Notes under the pieces: generated by a model
Told to the model about the DNA's origin: nothing
The model's database searches: none
The model's input: the letters and a program-made list of their open reading frames with translations, nothing else
Assembly: GCA_947493285.1 (NCBI GenBank)
Contig: CANLQH010000001.1
Span: 186,001-250,000 of the forward strand
Length of the DNA stretch: 64,000 nt
Direction: 5' to 3'
Origin: an uncultured Tenacibaculum sp.
GTDB lineage: Bacteria; Bacteroidota; Bacteroidia; Flavobacteriales; Flavobacteriaceae
Translations under genes and position numbers: made by a program
Part shown: in pieces, positions 17,833 through 27,951 of the stretch
How positions within the stretch are numbered: position 1 is the stretch's first letter
Layout of the letters: each line of letters starts with the position of its first letter

Positions 17833-19605
17833 TTATTTCCCTTCCATTTTCTTCTTTAATTCAGCTAATCCACCGATATCACCTAATGTAGTTTTTTCTG
17901 CATCATTGGCTTTTTTAGCAGCAGCTTTGATATTTCTCTTTTCTTCTTCTTTAAAGATAGAAGTATGAGAAACAACAATTCTACGGTACTCTTTACTAAA
18001 TTCAGTAACGATGAACTGTACAGTATCACCTTTAGCTAATTTAGATCCGTCTTCTTTTTCTAAGAAACGAGTTGGAGCAAATGCTTCGATACCATCAGCA
18101 AAAGTTACTGTTGCACCTTTATCATTTTTCTCTTTGATTGTACCTTCGTGAGTTGATCCGATAGCATAAGTAGCTTCGTGAGCATCCCAAGGGTTATCTT
18201 GAGTTTGCTTATGACCTAAGTTTAACTTACGGTTTTCAACATCTAATTCTAATACTTGAACTTCTAATTTATCACCAACAGTTACGAAATCTGATGGGTG
18301 CTTAATTTTCTTAGTCCAAGATAAATCAGAGATATAAACTAATCCGTCGATACCTTCTTCTAATTCTACGAATACACCGAAGTTAGTATAGTTACGTACA
18401 GTACCAGTATGCGTTGAACCTACAGGGTACTTTGTAGTAATATCTGTCCATGGATCTGGGTGTAATTGCTTCATACCTAAAGACATCTTACGCTCTTCGC
18501 GGTCTAATGTTAAGATTTGAGCTTCTACAGTATCTCCAACTTTTACGAAATCTCCAGCAGAACGTAAGTGCGTAGACCAAGACATTTCAGAAACGTGAAT
18601 TAATCCTTCAACACCTTCTTCAACCTCTACGAATGCACCGTAATCAGCTAAAACAACTACTTTACCGTTAACTTTATCTCCAACTTTTAATTCAGAGTTT
18701 AAAGCTTCCCAAGGGTGAGCAGATAATTGTTTTAATCCTAATTGGATTCTAGACTTGTTATCATCAAAGTCTAAGATTACAACGTTTAATTTTTGATCTA
18801 ATTCAACAACCTCGTTCGGGTGGTTGATACGAGACCAAGATAAATCAGTAATATGTACTAATCCGTCAACACCACCTAAATCAACAAAGACACCATAAGA
18901 AGTAATGTTTTTAACAACACCTTCTAATACTTGTCCTTTTTCTAATTGACCGATGATTTCTTTCTTTTGATCTTCTAAATCAGCTTCGATTAACGCTTTA
19001 TGAGAAACTACTACGTTCTTAAATTCGTGGTTGATTTTAACAACTTTGAACTCCATAGTTTTTTCTACATACTGATCGTAATCTCTAATAGGCTTCACAT
19101 CAATTTGAGAACCTGGTAAGAAAGCTTCAATACCAAATACATCAACGATCATACCTCCACGAGTTCTACACTTAACAAAACCGTTAACGATTTCTCCAGT
19201 TTCGTGAGCGTTATTTACTCTATCCCATGCTTTAATTACACGAGCTTTTTTATGAGATAATACTAATTGACCAGAAGAATCTTCTCTTTTGTCAACTAAT
19301 ACTTCTACTGTATCTCCAACAGCTAAGTTAGGGTTGTAACGGAATTCGTTTAAAGAAATAACTCCTTCTGACTTAGAATTGATATCGATAATTGCATCTC
19401 TATCAGTGATTCTTGTTACTTTACCTTCGATTACATCACGCTCGTTTACGAAACCTACTGTTCCTTCTAACGCTTGTTCGAATTCTTTTAATTTAGCTTC
19501 ATCAACTTCATCAATACCTTCTTCGTATTTGTGCCAGTTAAAAGTTGCTAAAAATTCTGCTGGGTTCACTGCCTCAGCAGCTACTGTTTTTGTTTCTTCA
19601 GACAT
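17833..19605 (-). CDS. rpsA: 30S ribosomal protein S1
   Basis: Multiple S1 domains (GVFVDLGGVDGLVHITDLSW, GAFVEVEEGVEGLIHVSEMSW, GVFVELEEGIDGLVYISDLSW). Confidence 0.97.
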   Translation of the reverse strand: MSEETKTVAAEAVNPAEFLATFNWHKYEEGIDEVDEAKLKEFEQALEGTVGFVNERDVIEGKVTRITDRDAIIDINSKSEGVISLNEFRYNPNLAVGDTVEVLVDKREDSSGQLVLSHKKARVIKAWDRVNNAHETGEIVNGFVKCRTRGGMIVDVFGIEAFLPGSQIDVKPIRDYDQYVEKTMEFKVVKINHEFKNVVVSHKALIEADLEDQKKEIIGQLEKGQVLEGVVKNITSYGVFVDLGGVDGLVHITDLSWSRINHPNEVVELDQKLNVVILDFDDNKSRIQLGLKQLSAHPWEALNSELKVGDKVNGKVVVLADYGAFVEVEEGVEGLIHVSEMSWSTHLRSAGDFVKVGDTVEAQILTLDREERKMSLGMKQLHPDPWTDITTKYPVGSTHTGTVRNYTNFGVFVELEEGIDGLVYISDLSWTKKIKHPSDFVTVGDKLEVQVLELDVENRKLNLGHKQTQDNPWDAHEATYAIGSTHEGTIKEKNDKGATVTFADGIEAFAPTRFLEKEDGSKLAKGDTVQFIVTEFSKEYRRIVVSHTSIFKEEEKRNIKAAAKKANDAEKTTLGDIGGLAELKKKMEGK

Positions 19606-19735
19606 CCTGAAAATTACTTTGTATCTTTTTGTTAGTCAGATTTTTAACAATACTAACGCCAAGAGAAATTAAACTTATATAAATATGTTTTACACCTTTT
19701 ATAAATCTGTTCTTGTAAAAAGGCGTGCAAATTTA
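19606..19735 (-). promoter_or_regulatory. rpsA promoter (TAAATTTG, 19735-19728) and structured 5' leader
   Basis: Promoter element on - strand; complementary pairs 19631-19636/19652-19657, 19688-19694/19714-19720 and 19656-19660/19722-19726. Confidence 0.5.
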
Positions 19736-19785
19736 CGAAGTTTTATTGAGATAACCTACAAAGGTTTAGGTTTTTAGTGGGTTAA

Positions 19786-20583
19786 CTACTTGTGTTCTAT
19801 TAAAGTGATAGTTTTACCATTCTCTTTAACTTCAATTAAATGAAATAAAGAATTATTTGAAGAAAAATATTCATACTTATAATAATCTGAATTACCATTA
19901 GTATAATTTATTTTAATTTCATCTATGAGATTATTACTAAATAAATCTAGATCATTTTCACTATATGGATTAATATTATAAAGATTTGGATATACATTAG
20001 CTAACGTATTTACCCATAAGTTATCATTATTAAAACTAATTTCTGACTTTGAAATTAAATTTCTATTAGAATCATATTCAAACCTAAGAATTGTACCAAG
20101 CACTTCGTTATAATACTCTTTTAATACGTTCTTATTTTTATCCAAAACTTTAAAAAAAGGTAAACCATTGCCAACATCATGGTTATCGATATATTTAATA
20201 TATTCTGACGTAAAACGAGGTTCAGTTTCTTTTTCAAAATATGTTTCTACTTTCACTACTTCATTTATAAAATCACTTGAAGAAGATTGACTACTAAATT
20301 TATGCTTAATTTTAGTTTCTTTGTTCGTTCTATTAATAATTAAAATCTCATCTAACTTAAAATCATTATATTTAAAAGATATCTCTTCATTCTTAGATTT
20401 TAAATCTTGTTTACCTCCTAGAAATTTTATAGGCAATATTTCAAATTCTTTTTCTGAAGTTGCATTTTTATATATGATCTTCCAAGGAAGTGATGGCTTA
20501 TTAATTTTTTCTTCATTATTACTACATGACATGGTGATAAAAACCAAAAATAGAAGAAGAAACGTTCTTTTTATTAATTTCAT
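19786..20583 (-). CDS. Hypothetical lipoprotein
   Basis: Signal peptide with lipobox (LLFLVFITMSCSNNEE); no recognised domain. Confidence 0.7.
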   Translation of the reverse strand: MKLIKRTFLLLFLVFITMSCSNNEEKINKPSLPWKIIYKNATSEKEFEILPIKFLGGKQDLKSKNEEISFKYNDFKLDEILIINRTNKETKIKHKFSSQSSSSDFINEVVKVETYFEKETEPRFTSEYIKYIDNHDVGNGLPFFKVLDKNKNVLKEYYNEVLGTILRFEYDSNRNLISKSEISFNNDNLWVNTLANVYPNLYNINPYSENDLDLFSNNLIDEIKINYTNGNSDYYKYEYFSSNNSLFHLIEVKENGKTITLIEHK

Positions 20584-20615
20584 TTTAACAATTTTAGATC
20601 ACGAAAATAAATATT

Positions 20616-21230
20616 TTATTCAATTTCTTTAATCTCAACTTTAAACAAACTATCAAAAATATCGAAAATCATTTGCGCTTCTTTTTTACGAACTGAAATC
20701 GTGTATTCACAATCCATTTCTAATTTTTGACCTACAATATTAAGGTTGCGTTCTTTTATAATACGTTGCACTTTATTCATCGTAACGTATCCAAAGGAAA
20801 GTGTATATCGAATATCGATTGTTTTTTCTATAATTTCTGAAGCTTCTAAAGCGAGTTGCGCAGAAGCGCGATATGCATTTATTAACCCTCCTACTCCTAG
20901 TTTAGTTCCTCCAAAATAACGTACAGACACGATTAAAATATTGGTAACATCAAATGCTTGAATTTGACCATAAATTGGCATTCCAGCAGAGTTACTTGGT
21001 TCACCATCGTCATTGGCTCTAAATCGAATAGTCTCTGTACCAAATTGCCATGCATAGCAGAAATGACGTGCAGTATGGTGTTTCTTTTTTAAGCCTTCAA
21101 TAGCTTCCTTAACGTCGTCTTCGTTAAAAACAGGAAAAGCATAGCCAAAAAACTTGCTATTACGGTCTTTAAATAATGTTTCTTCTGAAGGAACATCAAT
21201 TGTTTTATAAGTGTCTTTAATCTCGCTCAT
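20616..21230 (-). CDS. YigZ/IMPACT family protein
   Basis: DRNSKFFGYAFPV, DDGEPSNSAGMPIYGQIQAFDVTNILIVSVRYFGGTKLGVGGLINAYR. Confidence 0.95.
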   Translation of the reverse strand: MSEIKDTYKTIDVPSEETLFKDRNSKFFGYAFPVFNEDDVKEAIEGLKKKHHTARHFCYAWQFGTETIRFRANDDGEPSNSAGMPIYGQIQAFDVTNILIVSVRYFGGTKLGVGGLINAYRASAQLALEASEIIEKTIDIRYTLSFGYVTMNKVQRIIKERNLNIVGQKLEMDCEYTISVRKKEAQMIFDIFDSLFKVEIKEIE

Positions 21231-22093
21231 TATGCCGAAGCTACTAATAAAATACTAATTACTGCTAACCCAATACCAATCCAGTTTTTCTTAATCAGCT
21301 TTTCTTTAAAGAAAGTCAATGCAAAAACTGTGGTTAATATAACAATAGATACATTATTAATGGTAAATAGTGTTGAGCTTTCTAAGCCTTTTGTTTGTAG
21401 AGCTTTTATTAAAAACTCCATTGAATAGTAATTAGGGATTCCTAGAGCAATTCCTCCTACTAAGTTTTTCCAATGAAACTTAAATTTACCGTTAATCATT
21501 TGAGTAATTACTACAAAAGTTCCTAATATAAATGCACAACCAAAAATAGTGGCTAAAAACATCGGTACAGCTCCGTCTGAAACATAAGTAGTTTCTACAT
21601 ATTTTAACCCAGCATCAATACAACCTGAACCTATGAAAAGTAATAAAGGAAATAGTAGGTTTTTAAATTTTACAGGAGATGTATCACTTTTTGCTGATGA
21701 TAAATAAACAGCAATCAAAGCCATTAAGATTCCAATAATTTTTACTAAACCAACACTCTCTTTATAAACAAATATTCCAACAATAATTGGAATTACTACA
21801 GACATTTTACCTGCAACTGACGCTACTGATAATCCGTTTTTTTGAGCTGTTATCCCCATTACATTAAATACCGAGATGAATAGGAAGCCTAAACAGAAAG
21901 CACCGGTAAACCAAGGTTGGTGTGGGATTTCTGAAATTAGTAAAGGTGTATTTGATGTAAAAAATCCAAACGATAAAGCAATTGCGTAGTTAACAACAAT
22001 GGCTTGAAGCGTATTGATTTTAAAAACATCAAAGAGCTTAAAAACAACAAATAATAAACTCGAAATTAAAATACTTAAAACTAAATAAATCAC
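21230..22093 (-). CDS. EamA/DMT-family transporter
   Basis: 10-TM hydrophobic pattern, SVASVAGKMSVVIPIIVGIFVYKESVGLVKIIGI. Confidence 0.85.
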   Translation of the reverse strand: MIYLVLSILISSLLFVVFKLFDVFKINTLQAIVVNYAIALSFGFFTSNTPLLISEIPHQPWFTGAFCLGFLFISVFNVMGITAQKNGLSVASVAGKMSVVIPIIVGIFVYKESVGLVKIIGILMALIAVYLSSAKSDTSPVKFKNLLFPLLLFIGSGCIDAGLKYVETTYVSDGAVPMFLATIFGCAFILGTFVVITQMINGKFKFHWKNLVGGIALGIPNYYSMEFLIKALQTKGLESSTLFTINNVSIVILTTVFALTFFKEKLIKKNWIGIGLAVISILLVASA

Positions 22094-22701
22094 GCTATAA
22101 ACTCTTTTCTTTTTAATAAATCAACTACATCATCTTCTCCAGGAATTAAGTGCCAAACATACAATCCTAATTCTTTAGCTGTATCTGTATTTTCTTTAGT
22201 GTCGTCAATAAAAATAGTTTCGGAAGCTTCTAATTTATTTTCATTTAATACAAATTCGTAAATATTCGTATTCGGCTTTCTAAAATTGATTTCGTGAGAT
22301 AAATAAAATTGTTCGAAACAATTTTTAAACTCATTGTATAATTCCATTCCCCAATCGTTTTGGATCCATGAAATATGTAAGTCGTTCGTATTACTTAATA
22401 GAAATATGCGATATTTATTTGTAGCAACTAACGTTTTTAAAAACTCTAATCTATGTTTAGGAAAATCTAATAAAATTGCATTCCACGCAAAAATTAAATC
22501 TTTCTTAGGAATTGAAAATTTCTCATAAAAAAAGTTGATAAACTCTTCTGTAGAAATTAGTCCCATTTCATACTGATAATACTGTTGTAACATTTCATCA
22601 GTAATTTCGGTAACTCCTAATTTTGCTAACTCTTTATAAGTAGCCTCTTTATCTAAATTGATGAATATATCACCAAAATCAAAAATGATATTTTTAATCA
22701 T
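22090..22701 (-). CDS. HAD-family hydrolase
   Basis: IIFDFGDIFINLDKEAT, FLLSNTNDLH, FIDDTKENTDTAKELGL. Confidence 0.9.
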   Translation of the reverse strand: MIKNIIFDFGDIFINLDKEATYKELAKLGVTEITDEMLQQYYQYEMGLISTEEFINFFYEKFSIPKKDLIFAWNAILLDFPKHRLEFLKTLVATNKYRIFLLSNTNDLHISWIQNDWGMELYNEFKNCFEQFYLSHEINFRKPNTNIYEFVLNENKLEASETIFIDDTKENTDTAKELGLYVWHLIPGEDDVVDLLKRKEFIA

Positions 22702-23734
22702 TTATATATATCTTTAATACATCGCTTCCGATGCTTTCTTCTTTTTTTAGTTTTCCTTTTAAAACAGGGGCTTCTACCCCACTCTTAAATTCATTTACCC
22801 CAGTAAAAACTCTAGCTTCATCCCATAAATTAGCATCAATAAAAGTTTGTAAAGTTTTAGCACCTCCTTCTATAATTATTGATTGAATATTTTCTTCTTG
22901 AAGAACAGTACAAACTTGCTCAGCTAGATTAGAAGAAAAATCTATTTGTTTAAAAAGTAGATTTTCTTGAGATTCAATTTTGTTTTTTGATGCTGTTAAA
23001 ACAATTGTTTTTTCGCTATTATCAAAAACATTTACATCAGCAGGAATTCGTAAATCTTTATCCAAGACAATTCTAATAGGGTTGCTTCCTGTCCAACTAC
23101 GAACATTTAATGATGGATTATCAGCAATAACCGTATTCGTACCAACAAGAATAGCATGCTCTTCACTTCTCCATTTGTGCACCAATTGTTGTGAATATTG
23201 ATTGGAAATCCACACTGGTTTTTGTGCATCTTTAGTTAACGGAGCTATAAATCCATTAGTTGTTTCTGCCCATTTTAGAATTATATAAGGACGCTTTTTA
23301 TTTTGAACAGTAAAAAATCGTTTGTGATGTTCTTTACATTCCTCCTCTAAAACTCCAACAATTACATTACAATTAGCATTTTTTAACCGTTTAAGACCTT
23401 TACCTGCCACTAGACTATTTGTGTCTAAACAACCTATAACAACATTAGGAATCTTACTTTTTACAATTAAATCAGCACAAGGTGGTGTTTTTCCATAATG
23501 TGAGCAAGGTTCTAACGTAACGTAAATAGTAGCTTCTTTTAAAAGTTCTTTATTTGCTACAGAATTTATAGCGTTTACTTCAGCATGATTTCCTCCATAA
23601 GGAGATGTATAACCTTCTCCTATAATTTCATTATTATATACTACAACTGCCCCTACAGATGGATTTGGTCTTGTGGCTCCAATTCCGTTTTTAGCAAGTT
23701 GTAAACAGCGTTGTATGTATTTTTCGTGATTCAA
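22694..23734 (-). CDS. ribD: Bifunctional diaminohydroxyphosphoribosylaminopyrimidine deaminase / uracil reductase
   Basis: NPSVGAVVVYNNEIIGEG, HAEVNAI, TLEPCSHYGKTPPCADLI; C-terminal reductase region. Confidence 0.95.
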   Translation of the reverse strand: MNHEKYIQRCLQLAKNGIGATRPNPSVGAVVVYNNEIIGEGYTSPYGGNHAEVNAINSVANKELLKEATIYVTLEPCSHYGKTPPCADLIVKSKIPNVVIGCLDTNSLVAGKGLKRLKNANCNVIVGVLEEECKEHHKRFFTVQNKKRPYIILKWAETTNGFIAPLTKDAQKPVWISNQYSQQLVHKWRSEEHAILVGTNTVIADNPSLNVRSWTGSNPIRIVLDKDLRIPADVNVFDNSEKTIVLTASKNKIESQENLLFKQIDFSSNLAEQVCTVLQEENIQSIIIEGGAKTLQTFIDANLWDEARVFTGVNEFKSGVEAPVLKGKLKKEESIGSDVLKIYIND

Positions 23735-23739
23735 AAAAA

Positions 23740-24204
23740 TTATAGCTTTATTTTAACATCCTCAGTTTTATCGATTGGATATGTATGTGATATCCCAAAA
23801 ACTTTATAGTTTAAATCTCCTTTAAACTGAACTTTTAAACTTTGATTTAATAATGATGTTAGTATACCTCCTAAAATTCCGTTTTTATTGTTATCAAATA
23901 CTTTTTTAGCAGGAATAACTACTTTTAATGGAATTGTGAAATCTTCACGAGCAGGTACTTTAAACTCATCAGAAGAAACTTGCGCTACTTCAACTCCGTT
24001 TATAATTACTTTAATTTCATCAGTTGAAATCTTGCCTCCAATATCATTTGGGTTTTTAAAAAAAGCATTTGCACCAATTCTAACGGTATCAGAAACAAAA
24101 GAAATAATTTTAATGTCATCTACCTTTAAGAAAACAGGCTTCTCTTTTATAGAACAACTAATAATTAATATGATTAATGCTAAAAAATAAACAAATTTCT
24201 TCAT
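23740..24204 (-). CDS. LEA type 2-like lipoprotein
   Basis: IILIISCSIKEK lipobox; ANAFFKNPNDIGGKISTDEIKVIINGVEVAQ. Confidence 0.68.
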   Translation of the reverse strand: MKKFVYFLALIILIISCSIKEKPVFLKVDDIKIISFVSDTVRIGANAFFKNPNDIGGKISTDEIKVIINGVEVAQVSSDEFKVPAREDFTIPLKVVIPAKKVFDNNKNGILGGILTSLLNQSLKVQFKGDLNYKVFGISHTYPIDKTEDVKIKL

Positions 24205-24257
24205 GTGTATTCGTGTTTTTTTTTGGTACTTTGCTCTTGCAAAAGTACTATATTCCT

Positions 24258-24749
24258 ATGATTACTTCTGATTTTATTATAAGAGAAATTAAACCTAAAG
24301 ATAACGCACAAATAGCACAAGTTATTCGTGATGTTTTAATTGAATTTGGTGCTCCAAAAACAGGAACAGCTTATGAAGATAAGGCTACTGATGAAATGTT
24401 TGAAGCATATCAAAAAGAGAAATCTTCTTATTTTGTAATAGAACATGAAGATAAAGTTATTGGTGGCGGGGGTTTTGCTTCTCTTGATAATTTTGAAGGA
24501 AATGTTTGTGAGCTACAAAAAATGTACTTTTTACCTACAGCCAGAGGAAAAGGATTAGGAAGTAAATTGATTAGCCATTGTTTAACGAAAGCCAAAGAAT
24601 TAGGTTTTGAACAATGCTATTTAGAAACCATGCCATATATGGAAGCAGCTAGGGCTTTATATAGAAAAAACGGATTTGTAAGTTTAGAAAAACCTTTGGG
24701 AGATACAGGACATTATTCTTGTAGTGTATGGATGCTTAAAGAATTATAA
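24258..24749 (+). CDS. GNAT-family N-acetyltransferase
   Basis: LQKMYFLPTARGKGLGSKLISHCLTKAKELGF; start moved to ATG 24258. Confidence 0.92.
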   Translation: MITSDFIIREIKPKDNAQIAQVIRDVLIEFGAPKTGTAYEDKATDEMFEAYQKEKSSYFVIEHEDKVIGGGGFASLDNFEGNVCELQKMYFLPTARGKGLGSKLISHCLTKAKELGFEQCYLETMPYMEAARALYRKNGFVSLEKPLGDTGHYSCSVWMLKEL

Positions 24750-24750
24750 A

Positions 24751-25593
24751 ATGACGCTTAAGAATTTCAGAACTTTTTTTAATAAAGAACTCGAGGGTTT
24801 ATATCCTCAAACAGAAGCAGATACTTTTTTCTTTTTTTTGATTGAAGAATATTTAGGTTTTCAACGAATTGATTTAACCATGAAACCAGGTTTTGAAATT
24901 TCTATAGAAAAGCAAGAGTTGTTTCATGAATCCATCGTTCGATTAAAAAATGAAGAACCTATACAGTATATTCTAGGTTATACAGAGTTTTACGGATTAC
25001 CTTTTAAGGTTAATACCAATACTTTAATTCCTAGACCTGAAACTGAAGAGTTAGTAGAATGGATTTTATCTGAGATTAATAAGGGTTCAGAGGTTTCTAT
25101 TCTAGATATCGGTACAGGTACTGGATGCATACCTATTACACTTTCAAAATATTTACCTAAAGCAACTGTTAGCGCAATTGATGTTTCTGATGGAGCTTTA
25201 AAAATTGCAAATGAAAATGCTGCTTTAAATAACGTTTCAGTTGATTTTATTCAAAAGGACATTTTAAAAACTGATGAGCTTAAAGAATACGATATTATTG
25301 TTTCAAATCCACCCTATGTAAGAAATCTTGAAAAGGTTGAAATAAAAAACAATGTTTTAGAAAACGAACCTCATTTAGCATTGTTTGTAGATGATAATAA
25401 TCCGTTGATTTTTTATAATAAAATTGCTGATTTAGCTAAAAAATCACTTACTAAAAAAGGATTGTTGTTTTTTGAAATCAATCAATATTTAGGAAAGGAA
25501 ACTGTTGGTATGCTAAAAGAAAAGGGTTTTAAAAACATAGAACTCTGTAAAGATTTATTTGGTAATGATAGAATGATTAAAGCTAGTTTGTAA
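24751..25593 (+). CDS. prmC: Peptide chain release factor N5-glutamine methyltransferase
   Basis: EPIQYILGYTEFYGLPFKVNTNTLIPRPETEELVEW…DIGTGTGCIPI…VSNPPYV; ATG 24751 preferred. Confidence 0.95.
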   Translation: MTLKNFRTFFNKELEGLYPQTEADTFFFFLIEEYLGFQRIDLTMKPGFEISIEKQELFHESIVRLKNEEPIQYILGYTEFYGLPFKVNTNTLIPRPETEELVEWILSEINKGSEVSILDIGTGTGCIPITLSKYLPKATVSAIDVSDGALKIANENAALNNVSVDFIQKDILKTDELKEYDIIVSNPPYVRNLEKVEIKNNVLENEPHLALFVDDNNPLIFYNKIADLAKKSLTKKGLLFFEINQYLGKETVGMLKEKGFKNIELCKDLFGNDRMIKASL

Positions 25594-27061
25594 TAGCAAT
25601 CATTGTTTTTTTCAAAATAGAAATCAGTTTGTAAATTTCATTTTCATTATAAGAGGCAAACCCAATTCTTATTGCATTATGTTTAGTGCTCGCTAAATCA
25701 TAGCGTTGCCACTCTCCTATTTCTAGATTATGTTTTCTAGCTTCAGCTTCTACCTGTTTCCAAGAATATTTCTTATTTAGTTTTACCCAAACAGCCATCC
25801 CTCCTTTTGGGATTTTAAACTCAAAATAATTACTTAATTCATCTTTTAATAATTGACAAAATAAATCTCTACGTTGCTTATAAATTTTCATCACCTTTCT
25901 TATATGACGATCTAAATCACCAGATTTAATAAAATCAGCAAATGTTAATTCTAAAAGAGCATCACCTTGTCTATCTACAAATCCACGGAGTTTTGCAGCT
26001 TCATTTACAAATTCTTTAGAAGCAATTAAATAACCGATTCTAAAAACTGGTGCCACAGTTTTACAAATAGAACCAATGTAAATTACATTTCCGTTATTAT
26101 CATGACTTGCTAATGGCAAAATAGGCGCATGATTGTAATTAAAGTCGTAATCATAATCATCTTCAATAATCGCAAAATTATACTCCTTAGCTAAATTTAA
26201 TAAATGAATTCTTCGTTCGGCAGATAAGGTTACTGTAGTTGGATGATGATGATGAGAAGTAACATAAACAGCCTTTATTCGTTGCTTTTTACATAATTCT
26301 TCAATCTGATCTATTACAAGCCCATTCTCATCTACAGCAACTCTTTTTAAAGTAGCTTTCTGGTCTGAAAAATTATAATCTGCAGAAGCGTAGTTAGTTT
26401 CACCTACAGCAATTACATCTTTACTTTTTAGTAATAACTGAGACGATAACCAGATTCCCATTTGGCTTCCTCGAGTTATTAAAATATTGTCTTTTGTAAT
26501 TTGCAAACCTCTAGTGGCGTTTAAGTATTCTACTAAAGTTAATTGCAATTTATCATTACCAAAAGTAGAACCATAACCCATTTCTTTATAGATATTCTTT
26601 TTAGATGCAATTCTTCGGTATGTTCTTGCAATTTCTTCTGTAGGAATCAGCCTTCCATCTGATGTTCCATCATTTATGTAAATTGTGTTTTCTTTTTTTA
26701 CACTTACTTTATGAGGGAAAATTTCATTTGCATAAAAAGAGAACCCTGATTTGTTTTTCTTATTTTTTAATTGGGTTTCTATAAATTTAGATTGATCTAA
26801 TATGGGTAAGTTGTTATGCACAAAAGTTCCTTTTTTAGAAATACTTTCTACCCAACCTTGTAAACTCAATTCCTCATAACAGGCAACCACCGTTTTTCTG
26901 TGTATGTTTAGTAATTCTGCTAAACTTCTTGAGCCAATCAATTTAGTTCCAGAAGTCAATTTTCCTTCTTTAATCAAATTAATAAATTGATTAGATAGTT
27001 GTAAATACAAAGGTTCTTTACTTTTTCTATTTAATATTAAGCTGGTTTTATATGGAAACAT
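25583..27061 (-). CDS. MocR/PdxR-type regulator (GntR HTH plus aminotransferase domain)
   Basis: N-terminal GntR HTH (GSRSLAELLNIHRKTVVACYEELSLQGWVES) and class I aminotransferase core (EDDYDYDFNY, YIGSICKTVAPVFRIGYL). Confidence 0.94.
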   Translation of the reverse strand: MFPYKTSLILNRKSKEPLYLQLSNQFINLIKEGKLTSGTKLIGSRSLAELLNIHRKTVVACYEELSLQGWVESISKKGTFVHNNLPILDQSKFIETQLKNKKNKSGFSFYANEIFPHKVSVKKENTIYINDGTSDGRLIPTEEIARTYRRIASKKNIYKEMGYGSTFGNDKLQLTLVEYLNATRGLQITKDNILITRGSQMGIWLSSQLLLKSKDVIAVGETNYASADYNFSDQKATLKRVAVDENGLVIDQIEELCKKQRIKAVYVTSHHHHPTTVTLSAERRIHLLNLAKEYNFAIIEDDYDYDFNYNHAPILPLASHDNNGNVIYIGSICKTVAPVFRIGYLIASKEFVNEAAKLRGFVDRQGDALLELTFADFIKSGDLDRHIRKVMKIYKQRRDLFCQLLKDELSNYFEFKIPKGGMAVWVKLNKKYSWKQVEAEARKHNLEIGEWQRYDLASTKHNAIRIGFASYNENEIYKLISILKKTMIAITN

Positions 27062-27122
27062 CTGGACTATTTATTATTTTTATTCTGGATGAATATTGTA
27101 GTCCATAAAAGTAGTATTTTTG
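27062..27122. promoter_or_regulatory. Divergent regulatory region: TGGACTA/TAGTCCA inverted repeat and TATTTTTG (27115-27122) promoter
   Basis: TGGACTA 27063-27069, TAGTCCA 27099-27105, TCTGGA repeats at 27061 and 27084. Confidence 0.5.
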
Positions 27123-27142
27123 GATAACAAAACAACTAAAGA

Positions 27143-27661
27143 ATGATTAAACAAGATTTAAAATCAACAGAATACAACGAATATTACGAAAGATATATCA
27201 ATAAGGTATCTGATAACACAGAATTAGCAACTGGTTTTGAAGATGATAAAAAAATGGTAATCGATTTCTTCTCTTCAATTCCAAATGAAAAATTAGAATA
27301 CAGATATCAGCCAGAAAAATGGAGCATTAAAGAGGTTTTACAGCATATTATTGATACAGAACGAATATTTATGTACCGTTTTTTTCGAATTGCAAGAAAA
27401 GACACAACTCCTTTAATAGGATTTGATCAAGATGTTTATATAGAGCCTTCAGAAGCTAATGAAAAAACTATCGAAGCTTTACTTCATGAATTTACTGTAA
27501 CTCGTTTAAACTCGATAAATCTCATTAATAGTATTTCTGAAGAAAATTTAAGTAACATGGGGGAAGCAAGTAATTCACCAGTTTCTGCAAGAGCTTGTGC
27601 TTTTATTTTATTAGGTCATAGTGTTTGGCATATAGAAGTTATTAAAGAACGCTATTTATAA
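27143..27661 (+). CDS. DinB-family protein
   Basis: EKLEYRYQPEKWSIKEVLQHIIDTERIFMYRFFRIAR…HSVWHIEVIKERY. Confidence 0.92.
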   Translation: MIKQDLKSTEYNEYYERYINKVSDNTELATGFEDDKKMVIDFFSSIPNEKLEYRYQPEKWSIKEVLQHIIDTERIFMYRFFRIARKDTTPLIGFDQDVYIEPSEANEKTIEALLHEFTVTRLNSINLINSISEENLSNMGEASNSPVSARACAFILLGHSVWHIEVIKERYL

Positions 27662-27951
27662 TGTTAGATATTAGACCAAACTGCGAGCATTGTGGTAAAG
27701 ATTTACCCAACACATCAACAGAAGCAATGATTTGTTCTTTTGAGTGCACTTATTGTAAAACTTGTGCTTTAGAAATATTTGAGAATGTGTGCCCAAGTTG
27801 TTCAGGTAATTTTGTGAATCGACCTATTCGACCTTCAAAAATGATTGATAAATATCCAGCATCTACAGAAAAAGTTTTTAAACCAAAAGATTTGGATAAG
27901 ACTAAAATAAACTCAGGAAAATTTAAAAATATATCACCCGAGAAAAGATGA
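27661..27951 (+). CDS. DUF1272-family Cys-rich protein
   Basis: LDIRPNCEHCGKDLP…ICSFECTYCKTCALEIFENVCPSCSGNFVNRPIRP. Confidence 0.9.
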   Translation: MLDIRPNCEHCGKDLPNTSTEAMICSFECTYCKTCALEIFENVCPSCSGNFVNRPIRPSKMIDKYPASTEKVFKPKDLDKTKINSGKFKNISPEKR

